From Lepidostoma basale (taxonomy: Eukaryota; Arthropoda; Insecta; Trichoptera; Lepidostomatidae), in contig JAHDVF020000730.1 in the NCBI GenBank assembly GCA_022606425.2, forward strand, positions 277,845 to 341,844: a stretch of DNA of 64,000 nucleotides, given 5' to 3'. This document shows positions 9,915 through 19,254 of this stretch, piece by piece (position 1 is the first letter of the stretch; each line of letters begins with the position of its first letter). Both the position numbers and the translations under genes were made by a program. Below the pieces are notes generated by a model that saw nothing but the letters and a program-made list of their open reading frames with translations, was not told the origin of the DNA and did not search any database.

Positions 9915-10097
9915 AAATTAAATAATAATACACTTTTGATAACCGGTTTCGCTCCCGGCGGAGCTTCGTCAGGGTGAGAGAGTGAACTGTTTACTCTCTC
10001 ACCCTGACGAAGCTCCGACGGGAGCGAAACCGGTTGGTGTTACCAAATAAATTGGTTCAGATACAAATACTAAAAGTGTATTATTATTTTATTTAAT
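9915..10097. repeat. Foldback element with hammerhead motif in each arm
   Basis: A long imperfect inverted repeat centred near 9988. Outer ends AATAATACACTTTT and AAAAGTGTATTATT; inner arms share GGTTTCGCTCCCGG/CGGGAGCGAAACC and GTCAGGGTGAGAGAGT/ACTCTCTCACCCTGAC. The right arm has about 35 bp (GGTGTTACCAAATAAATTGG onward) missing from the left arm. The arms are two copies of the same unit in opposite orientation, as in Penelope-like pseudo-LTR arrangements. No coding capacity. Confidence 0.85.
10000..10039 (+). ncRNA. Hammerhead ribozyme-like motif (best copy)
   Basis: Read as RNA: stem I strand CACC (10000-10003); CUGACGA (10004-10010, the conserved C3-A9 core with N7=C); one extra A; stem II GCUCC/GGAGC with loop GACG (10012-10025); GAA (10026-10028); ACCGGU (10029-10034), self-complementary, A15.1/U16.1 in place; U at the H17 cleavage position (10035); then GGUG (10036-10039) closing stem I. 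Hammerheads with a short palindromic stem III can work as dimers. The extra A between core and stem II departs from the textbook form. Activity is untested. Confidence 0.65.
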
Positions 10098-10139
10098 AAT
10101 GTCACACCACAAATTAATTGCTTCATACGAAAATTTAAA

Positions 10140-10350
10140 AAATGTATGTTTACAATACAATATATTATTTAATACCATGAACGCATGAGAGATTTTTCTA
10201 CCTTAGGAATACAAGATACTCTCTAAAGTCAGTCTTGAATGTACTTTTACTAATATGAAAGACGTCGATCTCTGAAGCGACCATAACAGCAGTTAAATTG
10301 CTCACTCCAGAGGCAGGTTGGTTCTGCATGTTGGGAGCTCTGTTCTGACG
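10140..10350 (-). mobile_element. Jockey-like LINE J-TTGAT, 3' region
   Basis: AACGCATGAGAGATTTTTCT and AATATGAAAGACGTCGATCT, then CCAGAGGCAGGTTGGTTCTG, match the C-terminal/3' UTR block at 37100-37290 and, in reverse, 38720-38900. Its 3' tail is not visible. Confidence 0.7.
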
Positions 10351-10559
10351 CTGTCGACGATATTATATGGTAGAGTGTCATAAAGCCGAATTAAGTCGAT
10401 GCTTGATGATTTGAAGATGTTATCAGTCGAACAAAAAATTAATGTAAATACACTGATTTTTGTATACTAATTGAGGGATGGTCTTCTACCTAAATATTTG
10501 TATGTCCAGGTTAGATATAATCATAAGGTACATATATGGGAATCCAAAAAGGAGTAACA

Positions 10560-11650
10560 AAGTTTTTTTAAATTACTGATAATATCGTGGACTTCAATCT
10601 GGTCAACTCTCATTAGCAGAGGAGTCCCACAGAAGATTGTGAATATCATCAGGGCAATGTATGACGGTTGTTCTTGTCGTGTAGTGCACCAGGGCAAACT
10701 CTCCGAGGCCATCAAACTGAGTGCGGGAGTGCGACAGGGATGTCTACTATCACCCCTGCTCTTCATAGTGGTTCTGGAGGATGTGTTGCGCCGTTCTTTC
10801 GACGGTCCCCGTGGCATTCCATGGATGCGTGATACCCAGTTGGAGGATCTGGATTATGCTGATGACCTCTGTTTGCTTTCGGTAAACCGGGTGGATGCGG
10901 AGCGGAAACTTTGTAGACTTCACGAGGAAGCGGCAAAAGTAGGTCTCAAGATTAACATGTCCAAGACAGTAGACCTACGAGTGTCCACAAATGACTCCAC
11001 CCCAATCTTGCTCCACGGTGTCCCCCTTGTGACCACGACCAGCTTCTGCTACCTCGGTAGTATGATAGCAGGCTCGGGAGGTACGGAGGAGGATGTAGCC
11101 AGCAGACTTGACAAGGCAAGGGGAGCTTTCGCTATGCTTCGCCCTGTATGGCGCTCCGGTATCATTTCGAGAAAGCTCAAGCTCCAAGTATTCAGAAGTA
11201 ACGTTAAAAGCGTACTGCTGTACGGATGTGAGACTTGGAAGTCTACCGCAGACGTTATTGGTAAACTCCAGGTGTTTATAAATAGGTGCCTTCGCTCAAT
11301 ATTCAAAATCTATTGGCCCCAAACAGTGTCAAATGCCGTTCTCTGGACCATGGCAGGCGAAAAGCCAATTAGAGAACAAGTCGCTAGGCGCAAGTGGCAG
11401 TGGATCGGTCACACTCTGAGACGGAACCCAGCCTGCATCGCTCAGGGCGCACTAGACTGGTCCCCTATGGGGGGAAAGAGAAAGCGAGGCAGACCTAGAG
11501 CCACCTGGAGAAGAACCCTGCAGGACGAGGTTAAGGCAGCAGGTCTCACTTGGGACGATGTTAAGCATCAGGCATGCGATAGAGTCGGGTGGAGAAGATT
11601 CCTTGAGGCCCTATGCACCACGGAGGTGTGACAGGACAAAAAGAAGAGAG
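10560..11650 (+). mobile_element. LINE C, 3' half with long open reverse-transcriptase frame
   Basis: 5'-truncated element whose open frame continues upstream of the first ATG (RGVPQKIVNIIRAM). Ends after the stop at 11631 with ACAGGACAAAAAGAAGAGAG. A second copy is at 19880-20395, ending ACAGGACAAGAAGAAGAA. Flanking duplications were not identified. Confidence 0.85.
10639..11631 (+). pseudogene. Non-LTR reverse transcriptase C-terminal half (330 codons, uninterrupted)
   Basis: Copies LINE RNA into DNA at nicked target sites (known role of the family). Visible: RT motif B VRQGCLLSPLLF (residues 31-42), the catalytic YADD at 73-76, KINMSKT, then the thumb (YLGSMIAGSGG), VLLYGCETWK and a C-terminal domain with RKWQWIGHTLRR and GKRKRGRPRATWRRTL. 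The endonuclease and the first RT motifs (catalytic Asp of motif A) are missing because of 5' truncation, so it cannot act alone despite its open frame. The absence of stops suggests a young insertion. Confidence 0.85.
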
Positions 11651-11935
11651 AGACTGATAAACTTAACATGTTAACACATCAGATATCAGATGTCATACAA
11701 GGTGTAACAATTGGATGATTCGACAATCAGACAATCAAAGATAGTGTACAGCTGACTGAAACTCTACAATGACAAACCAATATTGAAAGGCTTACCCAAG
11801 AGTAATTTAAGAATAAACCTGAAAAATCATATTATAGGATGCGAGATGTAAAAATCATTGTATTCCTTATAATTCGATTGGGTTTTTCCAATAATAAATA
11901 CGCTCTTTACATGATGATGATCTATATCTACTGAC
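11651..11935. other. No recognisable feature
   Basis: AT-rich intron-like sequence between LINE C and a candidate exon. Confidence 0.4.
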
Positions 11936-12074
11936 CTCATAGAAGTGACGAGGAATGGAAGGGGGGCCGGACAGGGCGGCGCGGGGTTTCTGAGCCCCCG
12001 GCTGCGGGGGCACTGTGGAGCGGAACTCCGAGGACACCATTGACGCCAGCGAGATCCTCCTTTCTCCAGGGCAG
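11936..12074 (-). CDS. Candidate coding exon 5 of the membrane-protein gene
   Basis: GC-rich island in AT-rich DNA. On the minus strand it lies between acceptor aatttcag (12075 side) and donor GAG|gtcagtag. The most protein-like frame reads CPGERRISLASMVSSEFRST then VPPQPGAQKPRAALSGPPSI and PRHFYE, with no stop, ending in phase 0. Phase problem: exon 4 ends carrying one base, while this acceptor needs two. An alternative acceptor at 12063 would fit, or a small exon is missing between them. Ser/Pro/Arg-rich, consistent with a cytoplasmic tail. No family recognised. Confidence 0.5.
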
Positions 12075-12117
12075 CTGAAATTAGAGACAATTCATAAGTG
12101 AAGATTACTTCAAGTTT

Positions 12118-13141
12118 GATTATATTTCAGAATCAAATAGTTATTCTGACAATGGCACTTAAAGGTTTATCCATATTTCAGAATCAAAGAGGTATTCTAA
12201 CAATCACACTTCGAGGTTGATCCATAATCCAGAATCAAATAGGTATATTCTAACAACCAAACTTCAAGGTTGATTCATATTCCAGAATTAAATAGGTATT
12301 CTAACAATCACACTTCAAGGTTGATCCATAATCCAGAATCAAATAAGTATATTTTAACAATCAAACTTCAAGATTGATCCATATTCCAGAATCAAATAGG
12401 TATTCTAACAATCACACTTTAAGGTTGATCCATAATCCAGAATCAAGTAGATATTCTAAAAATCACATATCAAGTTTGATCCATATTCCAGAATCACATA
12501 GATATTCTTACAATCACACTTCAGCTTTGATCCATGTTCCAGAAATTCTAATAATCACACTTCAAGGTTGATCCATATTCCAGAATCAAATAGATATTTT
12601 AACAATCCCACTTCAGCTTTGATCCATATTCCAGAATCAAATAGTTATTCTAACAATCACACTTCAGCTTTGATCCATGTTCCAGAAATTCTAATAATCA
12701 CACTTCAAGGTTGATCCATATTCCAGAATCAAATAGATATTCTAACAATCACACTTCAGCTTTGATCCATCTTCCAGAATCAAATAGATATTCTAACAAT
12801 CCCACTTCAGCTTTTATCCATGTTCCAGAATCAAATAGATATTCTTACAATCACACTTCAGCTTTGATCCATGTTCCAGAAATTCTAATAATCACACTTC
12901 AAGGTTGATCCATATTTCAGAATCAAATAGATATTCTTACAATCACACTTCAGCTTTGATCCATGTCCCAGAAATTCTAATAATCACACTTCAAGGTTGA
13001 TCCATATTCCAGAATCAAATAGATATTCTAACAATCACACTTCAGCTTTGATCTATATTCCAGAATCAAATAGACATTTTTACAATCACACTTCAGCTTT
13101 GATCCATCTTCCAGAATCAAATAGTTATTCTAACTATACAC
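12118..13141 (+). repeat. Minisatellite, unit about 51 bp
   Basis: About 20 units of CAAGGTTGATCCATATTCCA, GAATCAAATAGATATTCTAA, CAATCACACTT. Two interspersed subtypes (CAAGGTTGATCC and CAGCTTTGATCC) and a shortened unit (GTTCCAGAAATTCTAATAATC) recur in a regular order, a higher-order arrangement. The unit length is a multiple of three, so the plus strand shows a pseudo-repeat protein (IHIPESNRYSNNHTSAL). I take this as an artefact: there is no start context, and it lies in an intron of a minus-strand gene. Confidence 0.95.
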
Positions 13142-13700
13142 TTCTGGAATTCGAAAAGAAACGTTAAAATTCATAATTTTGAACACTGTCAAACATTATT
13201 ATTTGAATTGTTTTAAAAAGAATAAGATAAATTTTTATATATTGTACATGAAAGTTTAGAGGATTTATTTGTTAGTTGCTAATGAAAATACGGTGCATGA
13301 TACATATTTACCGTAAATAATGATTAAGGTCAAATCCCTCGGCACAAAGAAAGACAGAAAGAGAACTGTTATTTCTGTAGTTCGCTGATCTGTTACTACC
13401 TAAGATCAAGATTCAGATGAATGACCTTGCCGAATTGCATGGTTGAATTTAAAGAAGTTTATTCACTTCTAATAATATGTATTGCAATATAATCTAATTT
13501 TCAAACGTTTTAATAATTTAATAAAAATTGTTAATACTAAAGTATTAACATTTTTCAGATATTTACAATAGATATTACGATTCTGAATGGTCAATTATTA
13601 TTTTTATTTTCGGGTTATCGAATCATAGTAATCGCAAAGTTAATAAGATTTATATTAATCTGTTAACTTGTGGGGCATGTACTTTTTAGATATACAAACA
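13142..13700. other. AT-rich, no feature
   Basis: No coding or repeat similarity recognised. Confidence 0.45.
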
Positions 13701-13711
13701 AAGATAGTACA

Positions 13712-14321
13712 AAACTAACCATCACGCCGTCTCCCCGAAAGGATAGGCAGAAATAATGGACAGTCACACTTTAACCGATGCGGCACTCCATCTTTCTATG
13801 TTCGCCCCGCGGGAGACGCGGTGTGATGGGTTGCGAACCTCATCGCCACCAATAGGCATTTCCCGCGCATCGTAAAACATCCACAAAATAAATCTAAAAC
13901 AAATAATATAAAATAAAATAACACAATAAAAATAATTTAACACATTATGTTCTTTGCACCATCTAAAAAGAGCATTTTGTGTTGAATTATTTTTATTTTG
14001 TTATTTTATTTTATATCATTGTATTTTATATTATTTGTTTTAGATTTATTTTGTGGGTGTTGGACGATCGAAGTGTGCGCGGGAGATGCCTATTGGTGGC
14101 GATGAGGTTCGCAACCCATCACACCGCGTCTCCCGCGGGGCGAAAAGAGAAGGATGGAGTGCCGCATCAGTAAAAGTGTGATAGTTCATTCTTTCTGCCT
14201 ACCCTTTCGGAGAGACGGCGTGATGGTAAGTTAGTTAGTTATGTTCTTTTTAGATGGTGCACATATTGTCTATTTAATTTATGTCCCACGTATCCACAGT
14301 TTTTTTTTACATTACATTACC
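13712..14321 (-). mobile_element. SINE-like element S, copy 1, with copy 2 nested
   Basis: Flanked by a perfect 11-bp direct repeat AAGATAGTACA (13701-13711 and 14322-14332). Its 3' end (lower coordinate) reads CTAACCATCACGCCGTCTCC in reverse, the same terminus as the L-GTTA LINE. The body contains GATGCGGCACTCCAT, CGCGGGAGACGCGGTGTGAT and CATCGCCACCAATAGGCAT plus an AT-rich stretch. No coding. Interrupted by copy 2 at 13956-14239. Confidence 0.9.
13956..14239 (+). mobile_element. SINE-like element S, copy 2, nested in copy 1
   Basis: Inserted into copy 1 in opposite orientation with a 10-bp duplication TATGTTCTTT (13946-13955 and 14240-14249). Starts at GCACCATCTAAAAAG and ends GGAGACGGCGTGATGGTAAG plus TTAG repeats. 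Shows that S is itself mobile and uses target-primed insertion. Confidence 0.92.
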
Positions 14322-14334
14322 AAGATAGTACACA

Positions 14335-14740
14335 AAGAACATAATTAAATTCTAGTGCTTTACCTTTATGTATGGAAATGAAGATTTGAACGAGGAAAAT
14401 AAAGACAAAATTAGACTAATAGCTGTAAAAATGAGATCACAATAAAATAATGTGCGGAAAGACAACATATGTTGGAATATTTTACGAAGAATTAAGGTAA
14501 GAAAGCAATGCAGATAAATGCGTCCGAATTAAGACTAAGAAATGGACAAGAATATGTTTCTACCTGTTTAAAATTAGAACGAAAAGATCAAGGGGAAAAA
14601 TTCGGAAAGGCTAAGGAAAACAAGGCACATTCAAATTAATAAATTATTAAAAGGCGCCCACGTTCAAAGTCGGAGAAATTGACGAGCGTGCTGAAGAGGT
14701 ATACCAGGACAGAAAAGTGTGGCGGTGAATATTTTCTTCG
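14335..14740 (+). mobile_element. L-GTTA LINE, highly diverged copy
   Basis: Recognisable blocks: TGTGCGGAAAGACAACATAT, AAATTAATAAATTATTAAAAGGCGCC, TCGGAGAAATTGACGAGCGTG, ACCAGGACAGAAAAGTGTGG. Frame destroyed; one of the oldest copies. Confidence 0.65.
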
Positions 14741-14947
14741 TCATTTAGTTTTTATGTGTTACCGAATAAATCTCGAGGGTAATGAAGTATGTAGGTCCAG
14801 ATGAATACAAGATTTATCATTCTCCAGTACCCACATTTTCCTTGTGATTTCGCCTTTTTTTACACCAAATAAGTGTTACTTAATTTTTAGAATTTTTATT
14901 ACTCGTATACATATTTATAATATCTTCATCGATATGTAGGTAGGTAT

Positions 14948-15050
14948 CTTCTTCTTCTTCTTTGTTAGCCTTCTTCCCTCCACTGCTGGATATAGGCCTC
15001 TTCCAATTTCTTCCACTCGTCTCTATCCTGCCCCCTTTGTATCCAGTACA
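14948..15050 (-). mobile_element. LINE H, 3' end
   Basis: Starts with the reversed AAG tail (CTTCTTCTTCTTC) and has CCACTGCTGGATATAGGCCT, the reverse of the VQQW..IG C-terminus and stop seen in other H copies. Confidence 0.75.
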
Positions 15051-15244
15051 TAAAATGTATCATATTTGATGTATGCGTTGAGAGCAATACTGCCTTCTCA
15101 AAACGATCCTAATGTGCAAAATTTGACAATGTTTTTAGTCATTAAAGCTGCATCTGAACCAGCAATCATATCTAAGAGCATGTGAATGTGCAGATCTATG
15201 AGCATGTGCATGTGCTTGTTCAAAAACTACATAATCAAGTATCC

Positions 15245-15312
15245 TTCCAAAATTTTCCACTTACTGACACTCCGCTCATTTTTGCACCTGCCTCCAACCC
15301 TGTCAGCTATTG
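15245..15312 (-). mobile_element. L-GTTA LINE, small RT fragment
   Basis: ACTGACACTCCGCTCATTTT matches 59645-59665, encoding VGAKMSGVSV next to the YADD region. Confidence 0.55.
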
Positions 15313-15360
15313 TTAAATGTTAAACCTTGTTAAAAACGTGTATTAATTTGGGTAACAAAC

Positions 15361-15609
15361 CTATAGTCCTGGCGCTAGCCTGCGGGCTGAGCGGGTAGAA
15401 GTCTCCGTGCAGAGGGCACCGGAAACCCAGGCGTTGGTGAGCGCGTGCGGCGTAGCGCGCAAGTGCGCACAGCGCCGCCCCTAGCACGGCCATGATGGCG
15501 CCCGCAGCCAATAGAAGCGGGCCCAGCGCGCGCGACGTGCCCGTGAACTCCACGCGAGCAGCGTAGTGTGCCGGGCCCTCGTCCGCACCGCGCCCTCTGT
15601 AGGAGGCAG
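15361..15609 (-). CDS. Membrane-protein gene, exon 4
   Basis: Strongly GC-rich and open on the minus strand, with acceptor ttgttatag before 15609. Spliced to exon 3 it completes GCT (Ala) and reads ASYRGRGADEGPAHYAARVE, FTGTSRA, LGPLLLAAGAIMAVLGAALC, ALARYAARAHQRLGFRCPLH, GDFYPLSPQASARTI. Residues about 173-195 of the predicted protein form a membrane segment followed by Arg-rich sequence, so the C-terminus is probably cytoplasmic. A moderate donor TATAG|gtttgt ends the exon at 15361. Without splicing the frame stops at 15320 after GLLPKLIHVFNKV. Family not recognised. Confidence 0.8.
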
Positions 15610-15689
15610 CTATAACAAGAAAATCAGACTAAATTAAACAACATGTTCATTGAATATAAAGGTCGAGAGCCATAGAGGGCTCCCTCCGC

Positions 15690-15900
15690 TTACTCAAAGC
15701 TATTATAGGCGCAGCGGCGCCTTTCGTCAGTTTCACCCGTGCACTCCCTAGGCCCGTCTCCCGTTTATGCGGGACTTACGTAAAAAAATAAATAATATAT
15801 GTATATTTAAAACCAAGGGGGACCCAGACCACATTTAAGCTAGCCTACTCTCCCTCGATGTCCCGCCGTACACACATAGCAATACAACAGCAAAATAAAA
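15690..15900 (+). repeat. Repeat D, copy 2
   Basis: GCAGCGGCGCCTTTCGTCAG, then GGGACTTACGTAAA, AAGGGGGACCCAGACCACAT. Same block order as 6131-6330. Confidence 0.65.
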
Positions 15901-15984
15901 CACACAATTGATACATAAATAACATATGTTAGAGAAAGAATAAAAAAGAAATTCATTGAATATCAATAGTATAACTAGGGTTAT

Positions 15985-16022
15985 TGACGACCTTCGTAGC
16001 AGAGTGGCAGTGTGGACGTATT
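15985..16022 (+). repeat. SINE T, head fragment
   Basis: GACCTTCGTAGCAGAGTGGC is the first part of SINE T, including the A box. Confidence 0.5.
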
Positions 16023-16034
16023 GCAAAGAGCCAG

Positions 16035-16868
16035 GGCCAATAGAGAGCTGTTGTCGAGTGTGAAAGTAAGAAAGGTCTCATATTTGGGTCATGTGCTAAG
16101 GGGAGAAAAATACCACTTCCTTCGGCTGATATTAATGGGTAAAATATATGGACGTCGGAGAGTTGGTAGAAGGCAGATGTCCTGACTGCGAAATAACAGA
16201 GAATGGACAGGAATGAACAGAATTCAGAACCTGTTCCAAGTGGCGCGGGACAGAGATCAAATCAAATCAGTTTATTGACTCAAAATACATTGCAATCTTC
16301 CCACCGATATCTCCAGAGGCAGATTGGTTCTGGTGGCCGGTAGGTAAAACAATATGTGCTTTCGCTGTCGGAGATATCTATCAGGGACAAAAAGACCAAC
16401 ACCCTCTAGCACGGCCGAATTCTCGAAATATCCCCTGATTAATCTAAAGAAATGGGTAATGAGATGCCCATCTCTTCGAAGTTGTAAAGAATTGGTTCCG
16501 AGCATTCCCAATTCCGGATAGCTACCGTACTCCTTCATGTAGAGATACCTCAGAATTTTTTCTGAACCCTCTCCAGCATAACGGAATATCTCGCCTCGTG
16601 AGGACTCCATATCACAAAACCACTTTCGAGTCTGATCCGAACCAACGCGTTGTATAGGACTCTGAGCATATTGGAATCTCTGAAAACTCTTCCGGTCCGA
16701 ATGATGAAACTCAACATCCTCAGTACAATGTCACAAATCCTCTCGATATGTGTACGAAAAGTCAGCCTACTCTCGTAGATGATTCCGAGATCATTCATCG
16801 TAGATACATGATGTGTTAGATGCCTTCGCCAACGTTAAGGGGACCTGACACGGCACCAGAAGAAGAAG
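16035..16868 (+). mobile_element. LINE K, C-terminus and 3' end, split by LINE J
   Basis: 16050-16256 encodes VRKVSYLGHVLRGEKYHFLR, then GKIYGRRRVGRRQ, and ends TTCCAAGTGGCGCGGGACAG. After the insertion, 16813-16868 continues GATGCCTTCGCCAACGTTAA, GGGGACCTGACACGGCACCA, GAAGAAGAAGG. The intact order is seen at 2850-2942. Confidence 0.75.
16257..16800 (-). mobile_element. Jockey-like LINE J-TTGAT, C-terminus and tail
   Basis: The minus strand encodes MNDLGIIYESRLTFRTHIER, MLSFIIRTGRVF, LYNALVRIRLESGFVIWSPH and VQKKFLRYLYMKEYGSYP, typical of the thumb and C-terminus of jockey-clade RTs (LG...D..L.F..H, L...LVR..LE...V.WSP, ERVQ..FLR). One frameshift near 16560. The 3' tail is TTTGATTTGAT at 16257. 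Inserted in LINE K. Confidence 0.85.
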
Positions 16869-16869
16869 G

Positions 16870-17299
16870 TTCATTATGAAGTTTTTTTTACGAATTGTAA
16901 TGATTCACTTTTGATATTATACTGGTATGTTCCTTCGTTTCGATTGGTCGTATTAATTCAATTTAAACTCATTCAATAGCTGTATTTCCCTACGTATCTC
17001 GAAGTTTTCAATGACCCCTCATGTCTCCTGTTACGGTCTGAAGCGCTGGAGTATGCGATGCATGCGGGCTGCGGGTTGTTGATGTCAATACACCGCTATC
17101 GATATCTTCGTAAACAGGATTATTATTTATCTTTTATCAAATGTTAGGTCAAAGAGGGGCGATGTTTTATAGGAGTGTTATAAGGTTATTCGAGGGCCAG
17201 AGTGGGCGGTAGAGACTTACGCTCGTTAACTTAATTATACAGATCAGTATAAGCATAACATTAATGAAATAATTATCATATATGTTGTTAAAATATGTT
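16870..17299. other. No recognisable feature
   Basis: Probably unique intron sequence. Confidence 0.4.
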
Positions 17300-17392
17300 T
17301 CATTAGGAATGTCAATGATAGATGAATCTATTTTGAAACTTGACGAACGTTTTTACAAAGAACTCCCTTCACATCCTAATCCCACATAGAAG
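17300..17392 (+). mobile_element. J-TCCAAG LINE fragment
   Basis: GGAATGTCAATGATAGATGA and CGTTTTTACAAAG, CTCCCTTCACATCCTAATCC match 8660-8740 (encoding GISMIDEFILKLA and RFYKGLPLHLNP). Abuts repeat D. Confidence 0.7.
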
Positions 17393-17700
17393 GTTACCTA
17401 CCACTTACCCGAAGCTGTTAAAGGACGCAACGGCGCCCTTTCGTCAGGTTCGCTCATACAATCCCTAGACTCGCCCCCTGTCCACAAAGGACTTAAATTA
17501 ATTGGGGAATGCACCACTCCAGAAATAAAAAGCAAAGGCTAAATGGTCTTAAGGCCACTTCAGGCCACTCCTATGTCCCAATCTTACAAAAAAGAGCAAA
17601 ATATGGTACGTGATTTTATGGCCTATCATAAAATTATTTCAGACAGATATGGTGAGGGTGGGACAGAGTGTGGAACGGGAGAATGATAAAAATAAAAATA
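17393..17700 (+). repeat. Repeat D, copy 3 (longest)
   Basis: ACTTACCCGAAGCTGTTAAA, GGCGCCCTTTCGTCAGGTTC and CACTCCTATGTCCCAATC. Extends further than the other copies. Nature unknown. Confidence 0.6.
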
Positions 17701-18170
17701 AAAATAATTTTCCTGAGGAAGAATCACGGAAACAAGGGCAGGAACACAGGGAACCTAACATTTTAATACGTACGAATTGAAAATAATATTAATTCAAAAG
17801 GAAAGATCGGGGTCTCACAAGGTGCCCCTCTCCTCCAGCGAGGATTCCGACACCCCCTCAAAGGAGCGGATGTCCTAATGATGTGATCCTAATCTCACAA
17901 TAAAAGATCAAGGCAATGTGGCTTCACTCTGGCAGAGGAGTCATAGCAGGTAACGAGAGGATATAAGGCGAGTTTCTGGCGCCTCAAAACCAGATCACCG
18001 TACCTAAGGGAAGGTAACCCCAACAGAAAATCCACCAGAGAAGGCAACGGGAAACCACTCTGGTTATATATTTCCCCAGGAAATCACTATGGAGAGAAAT
18101 CGAGTTTACCAGAGTGATCGCCAACGTCGGGAGGAACTGACAGGGCACTTTAAGATGAAGAAGAAAGTTT
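17701..18170 (+). mobile_element. Degraded LINE 3' region (K-like end)
   Basis: Contains GAAGGCAACGGGAAACCACT and, near the end, GAGTGATCGCCAACGTCGGG and AACTGACAGGGCAC with an AAGATGAAGAAGAAAG tail, similar in layout to LINE K. No readable protein remains. Confidence 0.45.
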
Positions 18171-18224
18171 TTATTGTTAGAATAAGCACCAAGAAATGTT
18201 ATTATAACAAGTCGAAACAAGACT

Positions 18225-18400
18225 GTCCTAACACCGCTCGGGTAAGTCAATAAAAACAAATGAATTAATGTTTGGTTCGGGCAAATCATTAGCGACAAGT
18301 CGGAACACGATTTGCCCAGTGCAATGCTCGGGCTCGTCAATGCAATACAAACTCCTTGGCCGAGTCACGCTCGGGCTAGAATGGGAACTGGTTAAGGTTA
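18225..18400. repeat. Imperfect direct duplication, unit about 90 bp
   Basis: Two diverged blocks share CGCTCGGG or TGCTCGGG, then GTCAATaaaaaCAAA. Weak similarity only; no transposon identity. Confidence 0.3.
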
Positions 18401-18554
18401 TTGTCAAAAAGGAGCGAATAATCAGTGCAATATCCTGGTTCAAAATCTAATAGTTGATGGTCCATAAATCTAATCACCCACGAGCGATATTCACACGCAA
18501 AAGTAAAATTACAAGATTACTTCTTATTTACTTTACACAATAATGTACGATGCA

Positions 18555-18645
18555 AAATCACTTTTCCAACCATGTTCCCATCAGACATAAGAGACCCTCT
18601 GTAAGCCAGAAGATCCAAATCCAAGTCCACGCCCTTGTAATAAAT
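18555..18645 (+). mobile_element. J-TCCAAG LINE, 3' tail fragment
   Basis: CTCTGTAAGCCAGAAGATCC then AAATCCAAGTCCA, as at 8925-8950. Confidence 0.7.
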
Positions 18646-18649
18646 AAAA

Positions 18650-19254
18650 TATATTTGACCTTTCTTTTTGATCGATCTTAGATCGTTTTTATCGATCTCA
18701 TATATTTAAAACGTTCATGTGATTCAGTTGCCCTAATAATAATATTATCCATGTTCCAGAAAGTGTCCATTTCGAAAATAGATAATTTTTATTACTACTA
18801 CTAAATTGATTTATGATATTTGTTTTATGACGTAGGTTCCACCCATAACGATAACACAGACCAATACGGTAAAGATATAAAGATTTATATACAGATCAAA
18901 TTGCTATCAGATATTCGTTCGAATATTCCTGTATGTATGTAAGCAATTATTGATTAAACTTTATGTCTAATTAGCGAGTGTTAAACTCGTCATTCAACAC
19001 ACGACTTATCATTTAAAAAAAAATTCTCGAGTGGACTTGAAGTGGTACTGTAAACAGATAATTCACCGCACTTGTACTCCACTTAAACATATTATTTCCT
19101 AACGCATTGCCGAGAAATTCAGTTGCCAACTCTTTCGCAGTAGAAGTATTAGCATGGAATATAAAGTTATGTCGCTAGCAGATACACAAATATTCTGACC
19201 AGATAATATGCGACAATTTAAAACATAGAAATATAGTCAAATTGCAGTCGGCGA
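18650..19254. other. AT-rich, no feature
   Basis: Nothing supported on either strand. Confidence 0.45.

Noticed and set aside
10639..11631. Functional stand-alone reverse transcriptase gene
   Set aside because: Despite an open frame of 330 codons it begins at RT motif B; the motif A catalytic residue and the endonuclease are missing through 5' truncation.
11936..12090. Exon on the plus strand at the GC-rich island
   Set aside because: Plus-strand frames have early stops and no good acceptor or donor, whereas the minus strand has both splice signals and an open frame.
12374..12908. Open frames encoding repeated HIPESNRYSNNHTSAL-type units
   Set aside because: They lie wholly in the 51-bp minisatellite. 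The period divisible by three keeps a frame open by chance, there is no start or splice context, and the unit varies without codon bias.
12118..13141. CRISPR-like array of regularly spaced repeats
   Set aside because: Units are contiguous variants of one 51-bp sequence with no unique spacers, in a eukaryotic intron.
15320..15360. Stop at 15320 as the certain end of the membrane protein
   Set aside because: The sequence after 15361 is AT-rich and follows a plausible donor; the unspliced end is possible but not preferred.
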